Below are positions 1 to 4,605 of a stretch of 6,462 nt of DNA, piece by piece. The notes below the pieces were generated by a model, which had not been told where the DNA came from, did not search any database, and was given only the letters and a program-made list of their open reading frames with translations. The number at the start of each line of letters is the position of its first letter. The stretch's first letter is position 1. This DNA comes from an uncultured Dokdonia sp. (GTDB lineage: Bacteria; Bacteroidota; Bacteroidia; Flavobacteriales; Flavobacteriaceae). The translations under genes and the position numbers were made by a program. The stretch spans positions 1-6,462 of the forward strand of contig CAKZKZ010000523.1 of NCBI GenBank assembly GCA_937124495.1. The letters are read 5' to 3'.

Positions 1-1
1 A

Positions 2-313
2 GAAGAAGCACCAGCGGTAAAACAAACAGAAATAGCAACTGAAATAGCCCCTATAGAATCCCCTGAAGCTTTAGAAGAAGTTACGGCAGTAATAGAGATG
101 ATCTCTGATGATTTTCCGCTTCAATTAGGCAGTAAGGGGCAGAGAGTATTTGCCCTTCAAAAATACCTTTTAAGACATCACGGTTGGGGCGGTGCAGTAA
201 GCGATGAGTTTGATCAGAACTTAGCTAATAGAGTTTTGCATCTTTTAAAGGTTGATCAGATTGATCAGGCGTTATTTAAAAGACTCATGCGAAAAAATAA
301 AAGAAGAAGGTAA
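2..313 (+). CDS. C-terminal part of a protein ending in a peptidoglycan-binding-like domain (5' truncated)
   Basis: The frame is open from the window edge, so the real start lies upstream; 103 residues are visible. Residues 1-32 are an Ala/Glu/Pro/Thr-rich linker (EEAPAVKQTEIATEIAPIES and on) that should be unstructured. Residues 38-93 resemble a PG_binding_1 repeat: 'LGSKGQRVFALQKYLL' matches the usual LxxGxxGxxVxxLQxxL pattern, followed by 'DEFDQNLANRV' and 'IDQALFKRL'. The tail is highly basic (RKNKRRR). Family knowledge: such domains bind cell-wall muropeptides and often form the end of phage endolysins, baseplate proteins or effectors of contractile injection systems. The stop codon overlaps the next start (TAATG), implying translational coupling. 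An internal ATG at 98 exists, but the uninterrupted upstream frame argues against it as the true start. Which large protein this belongs to cannot be seen. Confidence 0.75.
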   Translation, partial: EEAPAVKQTEIATEIAPIESPEALEEVTAVIEMISDDFPLQLGSKGQRVFALQKYLLRHHGWGGAVSDEFDQNLANRVLHLLKVDQIDQALFKRLMRKNKRRR

Positions 314-555
314 TGTCCGAAAACAAAAAAAGAAACGGCGGTCTTTTAAATGCACTGATTGACAAAGATGGAATTAAAACCGAAGTAACCCTTACCATTA
401 CCAATACTACAGCTACTAAGGTAGCTCTTACCCTACTTATCTCAGGAATCAGTCTAATTGGAATGGCAAGATTACTTAAAGAGGTATTTCCAAGTAAAGA
501 ACTTACTGCCATTAAATCGGACGTGTCTGAGATTAAAAGCATATTAAATAAATAA
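313..555 (+). CDS. Small single-TM protein, function unknown
   Basis: This is an 80-residue protein. The N-terminus is polar and basic (SENKKRNGG), and residues 21-35 are rich in Thr and Val and possibly beta. One hydrophobic helix spans about residues 37-55 (VALTLLISGISLIGMARLL). A short amphipathic tail (AIKSDVSEIKSILNK) could form a coiled coil. No family is recognised. The start is fixed by the one-base TAATG overlap with the preceding gene, typical of coupled small genes in phage-like modules. It is followed 14 bases later by a holin-like gene. A small membrane accessory of the same envelope-directed cassette is a reasonable inference; a holin or antiholin role is possible but unsupported by any motif. 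Confidence 0.7.
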   Translation: MSENKKRNGGLLNALIDKDGIKTEVTLTITNTTATKVALTLLISGISLIGMARLLKEVFPSKELTAIKSDVSEIKSILNK

Positions 556-569
556 AAAAAACGAAAACT

Positions 570-917
570 ATGATCACAAGTATCGAATATCTATTTGATT
601 ATTTAACAAGCCTTGATTGGGGGTATATTATCACATTTATACTCATCTCACATTTAGTAAATCAAACCAAAATAACAGCATGGGTTTTTAAAGTTTCCAA
701 TGTTAAAATACCTACCCGATATAGAGTATTACTTATAGGTATCGGATATGGCATTTTAGTATATCTCTTGAGAGGCTATGATGCATCTAAAATAGAATGC
801 TTATTTCAATCTTTTGTATTTGCTATGGTCTTTCACAAGCTTGTTGTAGACAAACTTTTTGCTGTATTAAAATTAAACCCAGTAGAACCAAATTATGATG
901 ACTATAGTGAAGAATAA
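570..917 (+). CDS. Holin-like three-helix small membrane protein
   Basis: This is a 115-residue protein with hydrophobic stretches at about 17-30 (GYIITFILISHLV), 53-67 (VLLIGIGYGILVYLL) and 75-93. A basic loop separates the first two (KIPTRYR), and the tail is strongly acidic (EPNYDDYSEE). Size, three predicted helices and a charged C-terminus fit the general class I holin plan, and the gene sits upstream of a peptidase-like lysin gene. Holins form inner-membrane lesions that time release of endolysin in phages. I recognise no specific holin family, and many unrelated small membrane proteins look like this. The leader 'AAAAAAACGAAAAC' before the ATG is A-rich, as usual in Bacteroidota. The last 23 bases overlap the next gene in another frame. 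Confidence 0.6.
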   Translation: MITSIEYLFDYLTSLDWGYIITFILISHLVNQTKITAWVFKVSNVKIPTRYRVLLIGIGYGILVYLLRGYDASKIECLFQSFVFAMVFHKLVVDKLFAVLKLNPVEPNYDDYSEE

Positions 918-1245
918 TTGGAAACTACTCACAGGGATTGTTCTTGTCATTGTATTAGTTAGCACTTATTTGTTTTCAGATGATAACTTACAAACCACAA
1001 CATTCCCTGACTTATTAGAACAAGAGAATAAAGAACTGTTTGCTTTGAATACAGCACTCGACACCAAGGTGCAAGATTTAAAAATACAAGCAGAAAACTT
1101 ACAGGAAATCATTAACGAGAAAGATCAGCAGATCTATTACTTAAAACGAACGTTAGATGAAAACATTAATCGTATTAATAACTATTCTATCCTTGAGTTG
1201 GAGCGGTTTTTCACAAGGCTTAAAACCGATAGTATACCCCATTGA
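895..1245 (+). CDS. i-spanin-like (Rz-like) protein: N-terminal TM anchor plus coiled coil
   Basis: This is a 116-residue protein. A short basic N-terminus precedes one strong TM helix at about 11-27 (LLTGIVLVIVLVSTYLF). A long Glu/Lys/Asn-rich helix follows at about 39-98 with leucine/isoleucine heptad spacing (LEQENKELFALNTALDTKV, ENLQEIINEKDQQIYYLKRT). This is the architecture of phage Rz inner-membrane spanins and of other type II anchored coiled coils. The start overlaps the previous gene by 23 bases; a second ATG follows directly at 898 and either could be used. The last 89 bases overlap the start of the next gene in a different frame, as many Rz/Rz1 pairs do. There is no recognisable sequence family, so the spanin assignment rests on architecture and gene arrangement only. 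Confidence 0.6.
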   Translation: MMTIVKNNWKLLTGIVLVIVLVSTYLFSDDNLQTTTFPDLLEQENKELFALNTALDTKVQDLKIQAENLQEIINEKDQQIYYLKRTLDENINRINNYSILELERFFTRLKTDSIPH

Positions 1246-1576
1246 TGGGGAATCCTACTTTTGTTTTACACAGTGGCAATCCAAATATATTGCCAAGACT
1301 TTTGAAAAAGCAAAACTCCAAAAAGGAATTATCAATCTATTAGAAGCCCAAAAAAAGGAGTTACTCCTATTACAAGAAGTAAAGGATTCCACCATTCTAT
1401 TTTTAGAAAATAAAAATGCCAATCAATCCCTAGTGATTGATAACAAGAACTTAGCCCATAAAGCGCTTATAATCGATAACAAAGCGCTTACAAAAAAAGT
1501 AAAAAGACAAGGATTTAAAAACACCGTCTTTGGTGGGGCAATTCTTGTCTTGGTAGGAGTATTAATCATTAAATAA
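1157..1576 (+). CDS. Exported coiled-coil protein with C-terminal TM, spanin-partner-like
   Basis: This is a 139-residue protein. Residues 1-20 are a clear signal peptide (MKTLIVLITILSLSWSGFSQ) with likely cleavage near Ser19/Gln20. Residues 21-38 are a short conserved-looking head (KPIVYPIDGESYFCFT). Residues about 40-118 form a long helix, including a visible heptad duplication (KALIIDN then KALTKKV; the DNA word AAAGCGCTTA recurs 21 bases apart at 1460 and 1481). Residues 122-138 are a C-terminal hydrophobic segment. The start lies inside the previous gene, with 89 bases out of frame. The topology resembles the second partner of a spanin pair or a unimolecular spanin, but there is no lipobox cysteine: the only Cys is residue 36, in the mature head. 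The protein should therefore lie in the periplasm with a C-terminal membrane anchor. Function is inferred from context only. Confidence 0.65.
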   Translation: MKTLIVLITILSLSWSGFSQGLKPIVYPIDGESYFCFTQWQSKYIAKTFEKAKLQKGIINLLEAQKKELLLLQEVKDSTILFLENKNANQSLVIDNKNLAHKALIIDNKALTKKVKRQGFKNTVFGGAILVLVGVLIIK

Positions 1577-1582
1577 AAGCCT

Positions 1583-2017
1583 ATGTCAATTTCAGGATAT
1601 CAAAGTGATGCCTCACAAAATGGAGGCTCTCAAATATCACAAAATAGTGTTACACTACACGAAATTTTACCAGAGCATCTAAGTCCTATTCTTACCCACT
1701 CTGCTTCTTATAATACCTATAGCCTTATTAATGAGAATTTGATCATTGCAAAGGACATTAGATTAAGCCCTAATACCCCTGAACTAGAAATTGGGGATTG
1801 GCTTGTAAGCTTGCCTGCTCCATTAATAGATCAGGGCAATCATACAGGAACCTTGTTTAGTATAGGATGGAGTCAGTTTTTCTATTCTATAGATATAGAT
1901 GGAAGAGTCACTATAAGCGGAACATTTGTAAATGATCAGGATGAATTGATTTTAAATATAAACCCATACATCGTAGAGCTTCCGCTTCGGTTTAAAACCT
2001 TTGGAAGTCCTTTTTAG
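1583..2017 (+). CDS. Soluble beta-rich protein, possibly tail-fibre-tip-like; function unknown
   Basis: This 144-residue protein has no TM segment and no signal peptide; with the 5' fragment at the window edge, it is one of only two visibly soluble products in the cassette. It opens with a Ser/Gln/Asn-rich low-complexity stretch (residues 2-24). Alternating hydrophobic/polar strands follow, with elements such as 'EIGDWLVSLPAPL', 'FFYSIDIDGRVTISGTF' and 'LILNINPYIVELPLRF'. The order 'LP...', then 'IDxDGRVxIxGxF', then a closing strand loosely recalls the C-terminal receptor-binding or tip domains of phage tail fibres. No definite family is recognised and the resemblance is weak. It starts 6 bases after the preceding stop, so it is in the same transcript. 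A hairpin with a T-run overlaps its 3' end. Confidence 0.65.
   Translation: MSISGYQSDASQNGGSQISQNSVTLHEILPEHLSPILTHSASYNTYSLINENLIIAKDIRLSPNTPELEIGDWLVSLPAPLIDQGNHTGTLFSIGWSQFFYSIDIDGRVTISGTFVNDQDELILNINPYIVELPLRFKTFGSPF
1979..2015 (+). terminator. Possible weak terminator or processing hairpin at the 3' end of the beta-rich gene
   Basis: CTTCC at 1979-1983 pairs with GGAAG at 2003-2007, enclosing a GGT/ACC inner stem (GGTTTAAAACC). It is followed by TCC and TTTTT (2011-2015), which run into the stop codon TAG. The internal loop weakens the stem. This is the one place in the cassette where the intergenic gap opens (49 bases), so partial termination or mRNA segmentation here is plausible. Confidence 0.3.
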
Positions 2018-2066
2018 ATCAGGTAAGTAATAAGATACTCTCAAAAGAATTTTAAAAATATACAGT

Positions 2067-2390
2067 ATGGATTTTGCAAAAATTATAATTGTCATATTTA
2101 GCGCTACGGGGTTTTGGAAACTCATAGAGCTATTAATACAATTTAAAAGTCAAAATCGCTTAAAGAATGCAGAAATACACAACTTACAAGTACATGATAA
2201 CAGTGTTATCATTGAAAATTATAAGATGTGGTTTGACAATACAGAAAAGCGATTAAAAGAGCTAGAAGATAAGAATACAGAAATGACAATAACGATTTCA
2301 GAACAGCGAAAAAAAATTGAAAAATTAGAAAAATATGTAGATCAGTTAGAAGAAGAAATCAAACCTTATAGAACCTCCTCAGATGAATGA
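2067..2390 (+). CDS. TM-anchored coiled-coil protein, function unknown
   Basis: This is a 107-residue protein. A hydrophobic N-terminal helix at about 4-24 (AKIIIVIFSATGFWKLIELLI) is followed by a basic region (QFKSQNRLKNAE). A long charged coiled coil spans about residues 60-98 (KRLKELEDKNTEMTITISEQ, KKIEKLEKYVDQLEEEIK). The acidic tail ends in TSSDE. The sequence has the general look of small Bacteroidota prophage proteins found near lysis genes, but no named family is assigned. It is the second anchored coiled coil of the cassette. The stop region overlaps the next start: the ATG of the 43-residue gene lies at 2383, eight bases before this gene ends, implying coupled translation. A spanin-like, tethering or scaffolding role is possible. 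Confidence 0.65.
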   Translation: MDFAKIIIVIFSATGFWKLIELLIQFKSQNRLKNAEIHNLQVHDNSVIIENYKMWFDNTEKRLKELEDKNTEMTITISEQRKKIEKLEKYVDQLEEEIKPYRTSSDE

Positions 2391-2514
2391 AAATAATGGG
2401 AATACCCTGCTTAATGTTGTTTTTGGAATTTTTATGATTGCTAGTATCATAAAGGTAGGGATCGAATTAAAGGATCGTTATAGAAAGGGAAATGACGACC
2501 ATAAGAAAGAATAA
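2383..2514 (+). CDS. 43-aa single-TM protein, function unknown
   Basis: This short gene encodes 43 residues. A polar start (MNENNGNT) leads to one hydrophobic helix at about 9-23 (LLNVVFGIFMIASII). A strongly charged tail follows (ELKDRYRKGNDDHKKE). It overlaps the upstream stop by eight bases and ends two bases before the start of the peptidase gene. Without it there would be an unexplained 126-base gap in an otherwise gapless cassette, and the overlap, placement and clean helix/charge layout support a real gene. A small holin or holin-modulating peptide would fit the position directly before a lysin-like gene, but nothing in the sequence proves this. Confidence 0.6.
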   Translation: MNENNGNTLLNVVFGIFMIASIIKVGIELKDRYRKGNDDHKKE

Positions 2515-2516
2515 AG

Positions 2517-3026
2517 ATGATTTCTAATCATAAACATATTTATGTAGGTATTGGAACAGTAGCACTCCTAGTGGGTGGTGCTGTTTTAATACGTTATTTA
2601 ACCCAATCAAAAGTAAAAAAAGTGGCGAGTAACGTAGACTTTTCTGTTTTTGATAGCAAGGATATAGCGGGTTCTGGACGGTGTATAGATAGATCACTTT
2701 TAAAACGATTGCTAGTACTCGAAAAAAGAACAGGCTATCCGGTGCTTAAAAATATCAACTCGGCAGTACGGAGTCATTTTTGGAATAAAAAAGTGGGCGG
2801 AGTGAGTAATTCCGCCCATTTGATTACGAAGTGTAAAGCTGTAGATATTCACGTCCCCACGCGAGCTATTCGTAATCTGTTGGTGGTTCAAGCATATAAT
2901 CTTGGTTTTACTCGTATTGGGGTTGGTAAAACATTTGTGCATCTGGATGTAGATATGTCCAAACCGCAATACGTGGCTTGGGGATATCCTTCAGGAACCC
3001 CGCCTGAGATTAACCCGTTTGTTTAA
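2517..3026 (+). CDS. Membrane-anchored M15-type (D-Ala-D-Ala carboxypeptidase-like) peptidase
   Basis: This is a 169-residue protein. The N-terminal hydrophobic helix at about 8-28 (IYVGIGTVALLVGGAVLIRYL) is probably an uncleaved signal anchor. A peptidase M15A / M15_3-like domain occupies about residues 40-169. Likely zinc ligands are His101 in 'SNSAH', Asp110 in 'KAVDIH', and His142 in 'FVHLDVD' (Asp144 follows). Family enzymes cut peptide cross-bridges in cell-wall peptidoglycan and include many phage endolysins. The first motif normally reads SxHxxGxAxD; here the His-to-Asp spacing is two residues longer and the usual Gly is absent, so activity may be altered. The gene closes the cassette, two bases after a 43-aa membrane protein, and its stop codon overlaps that of the convergent DinB-family gene. 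An endolysin-like or wall-remodelling role is inferred. Its GC content is locally higher than that of its neighbours. Confidence 0.8.
   Translation: MISNHKHIYVGIGTVALLVGGAVLIRYLTQSKVKKVASNVDFSVFDSKDIAGSGRCIDRSLLKRLLVLEKRTGYPVLKNINSAVRSHFWNKKVGGVSNSAHLITKCKAVDIHVPTRAIRNLLVVQAYNLGFTRIGVGKTFVHLDVDMSKPQYVAWGYPSGTPPEINPFV
2787..2818 (-). terminator. Terminator-like hairpin inside the peptidase gene, oriented for the DinB-family transcript
   Basis: TGGGCGGA (2794-2801) and TCCGCCCA (2811-2818) form a perfect 8-bp GC-rich stem with a 9-base loop. Read on the minus strand, the stem is followed by C and six T (2787-2792 on the plus strand is AAAAAA), the classic intrinsic terminator layout. It lies about 200 bases beyond the stop of the minus-strand DinB-family gene. 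On the plus strand the same hairpin is followed only by TTTGATT. Confidence 0.5.
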
Positions 3027-3523
3027 TTTTGTACATGAAGCTCTTTTCTAATAAGAAGCTTGATGGTAATACCTAGTTGTCCCAAGTGATACATAGCATG
3101 ATGGATCACACCTTCTATAGCAAACTCAAAAGGGTTTACAATTTTATAGTTTTCTTCTGTGTAGTTTTCTTCTAAAAAAGAATCATCCTTATCTCCAATA
3201 AGAATAAGAATGGATAGAATACTTTTCTCATAGTCTTCTTTTAATTGTTTCCAACCAATTGTTTTAAGCTCTTCATTAGAGCGCCATTGGTCAGGTTGAT
3301 AGGTTTGTGGTAAATTAAAATGTGTTTTGATCTTATTAATCACATCTATGTTTAGTGCTATTAAATGTCCTATAATTTCTCCAACACTATGAAGTTCTGT
3401 TATAGGACGGATAAAGGCAGTATGCTCTGAAATGCCCTCTATTTTCTCCATCATATTCTGACCTACCCACAATGCTTTATAATTGATGGCTTCTAATTGT
3501 TGTGCGTAATACTGTATTGTCAT
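3023..3523 (-). CDS. DinB/YfiT-family four-helix-bundle protein
   Basis: This is a 166-residue protein. The all-helical layout with 'LHSVGEIIGHLIALN' (His53 in the GHL element) and 'VIHHAMYHLGQLG' (His142, His146) matches the three-histidine metal site of the DinB/YfiT/BstA superfamily. Members are metal-dependent and in some lineages act as thiol transferases; the substrate here cannot be told. The length is typical for the family. I chose the ATG at 3523 because the family begins with such a helix (MTIQYYAQQLEAINYKAL) and an A-rich leader precedes it. In-frame upstream ATGs at 3544 and 3583 would add 7 or 20 atypical residues. The gene converges on the peptidase gene with overlapping stop codons, and looks like an ordinary housekeeping neighbour marking the edge of the cassette. 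Confidence 0.8.
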   Translation of the reverse strand: MTIQYYAQQLEAINYKALWVGQNMMEKIEGISEHTAFIRPITELHSVGEIIGHLIALNIDVINKIKTHFNLPQTYQPDQWRSNEELKTIGWKQLKEDYEKSILSILILIGDKDDSFLEENYTEENYKIVNPFEFAIEGVIHHAMYHLGQLGITIKLLIRKELHVQN

Positions 3524-3703
3524 GTGTATTTTCTTTTTTATCATAGAACTAAACCCAAAACTCCAGTCGGAAATGTGGTACAATGACTTTGGATGTGATG
3601 GGTATATAGTCCTACTTTTCGGGGTGAAAAAATCGATGAGAAACTATACCCAATAAGTGCTTTTTCTTCCCCTAAAAAGACAGACTTAAAGGATATAGTA
3701 TCA

Positions 3704-3770
3704 ACTACTTAATTGAGTGTTTAAATTACTAATCAATGACAAAATTAAATTAATTATAGTAATAAGTAGT
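3704..3770. repeat. Nested inverted repeats in the spacer
   Basis: ACTACTTA (3704-3711) is perfectly complementary to TAAGTAGT (3763-3770). Inside it ATTACT (3725-3730) pairs with AGTAAT (3758-3763), sharing one base with the outer right arm, and ATTGA (3712-3716) pairs with TCAAT (3733-3737). The arms are AT-rich, so chance cannot be excluded. It could be an RNA 3' structure or a protein-binding dyad near the candidate DinB-gene promoter. Confidence 0.4.
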
Positions 3771-3774
3771 GATG

Positions 3775-3801
3775 AAAACCCTCTCATTATATGGGTGTTT
3801 T
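3775..3801 (-). terminator. Probable terminator of the response-regulator operon
   Basis: On the minus strand, AAAACACCC and GGGTTTT form a stem (C:G and A:T pairs with one bulged base) around a loop of about ten bases. It starts nine bases after the stop codon of the response-regulator gene. The T-tract lies within the right arm and is followed by CATCACTACTTATTA, so the U-run after the stem is weak. Position supports it more than structure does. Confidence 0.4.
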
Positions 3802-3809
3802 GAACAGAT

Positions 3810-4598
3810 TTAGATGAATCCTCGTCTTCTAGCTTCCTCAATAAGAGCTCTTAAATCTTTATCTGGTACATCTAAAAATTCAAAGAGTGCTTTTTTCTTT
3901 TTTTCTATGCTAGTTTTGCCGTAAGGTAATTGTGAAACTAAATAGTTTACTGTTGCGCCTAATGAGAGCAGATACAACATCTTTCTATCTATATCATCTA
4001 AAATTTCTTTGTTAGTGAAATTCTTTCGGATCATTTCAAGGACTTTATTACTGTAGAACGGTGTAGTAGAGTCTAAAACAGTTACGATAGCTTTTGATAA
4101 GAGCTTAGAGTTAGCATCATACTTAGTTAAAAACCCGTCTGGATTTACATTCTTATATAAATTGTAAAGTCTATAATCATCATCAAATGTTGTATTTATA
4201 ATTATTTTAGGACGTATAGAGAGTTTTTTATCAATCCATAGGCTAATGTCTTCCCCAGAATATATACTTGCTTCAGGATAAGGAGGCAAACGAATATCTA
4301 ATAAAATAATATCGTAAACATTTTTTCCTTTTAGTTTAAGAATTGCTTCTCGGCATGATTTAGCGATATGAACGGTGAAACTATTATTAGGAAATGAATC
4401 TGAAGTATTGTTGAATATTAATTCATAAGCTTCTATAATTAGGTCGTGGTCTTCAATAATTAATACTTTTAAATCCTTCGTAACCCCATCTATTTCAAAA
4501 TCAACTTCACTTGCAATAACTTTCAGGTTCTCTCCATTAGTTACTGCATTTGCTGATATTAAATTTTCTAAAAATTCTTCTCCCCTTTTGATTTGCAT
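3810..4598 (-). CDS. Response regulator: receiver domain plus LuxR-type helix-turn-helix
   Basis: This is a 262-residue protein. Residues about 43-180 form a receiver domain: 'LKVLIIEDHDLI' has the acidic pair Glu49/Asp50, 'YDIILLDIRLPP' has phospho-acceptor Asp101, 'IIINTT' supplies the Thr switch (136/137), and 'GFLTKYD' has Lys159. Residues about 195-262 resemble a LuxR/GerE DNA-binding domain (DIDRKMLYLLSLGATVNYLV, GKTSIEKKKKALFEFL, ending ARRRGFI). Phosphorylation of Asp101 would control DNA binding. The 42-residue N-terminal extension before the receiver is unusual. I chose the ATG at 4598, seven bases after the upstream stop; an in-frame TTG at 4625 would overlap that gene. It is third in an operon with a four-TM protein and a tiny lipoprotein. 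No histidine kinase gene is in the window. Confidence 0.85.
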   Translation of the reverse strand: MQIKRGEEFLENLISANAVTNGENLKVIASEVDFEIDGVTKDLKVLIIEDHDLIIEAYELIFNNTSDSFPNNSFTVHIAKSCREAILKLKGKNVYDIILLDIRLPPYPEASIYSGEDISLWIDKKLSIRPKIIINTTFDDDYRLYNLYKNVNPDGFLTKYDANSKLLSKAIVTVLDSTTPFYSNKVLEMIRKNFTNKEILDDIDRKMLYLLSLGATVNYLVSQLPYGKTSIEKKKKALFEFLDVPDKDLRALIEEARRRGFI

Positions 4599-4605
4599 TT
4601 TCCCC

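Larger units (their letters stand above)
3524..3809. other. Spacer between the response-regulator gene and the DinB-family gene
   Basis: No gene is visible here. Both flanking genes are on the minus strand, so this is 3' untranslated region of one and promoter region of the other. It holds a terminator-like hairpin (3775-3801) and nested inverted repeats (3704-3770). A minus-strand match to the Bacteroidota -7 element TAnnTTTG (TAATTTTG, plus-strand 3747 to 3740) lacks a TTG at the expected -33 position, so it is only half a promoter. Confidence 0.5.

Noticed and set aside
285..542. 85-codon minus-strand frame opposite the 80-aa gene
   Set aside because: It is the antisense of a well-placed coupled gene and shows no domain, leader or context of its own.
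2712..2969. 85-codon minus-strand frame inside the peptidase gene
   Set aside because: It is antisense to clear zinc-motif coding sequence and has no recognisable features.
3524..3583. N-terminal extension of the DinB-family protein from upstream ATGs
   Set aside because: The added residues do not fit the family's first helix, while the ATG at 3523 does and has an A-rich leader.
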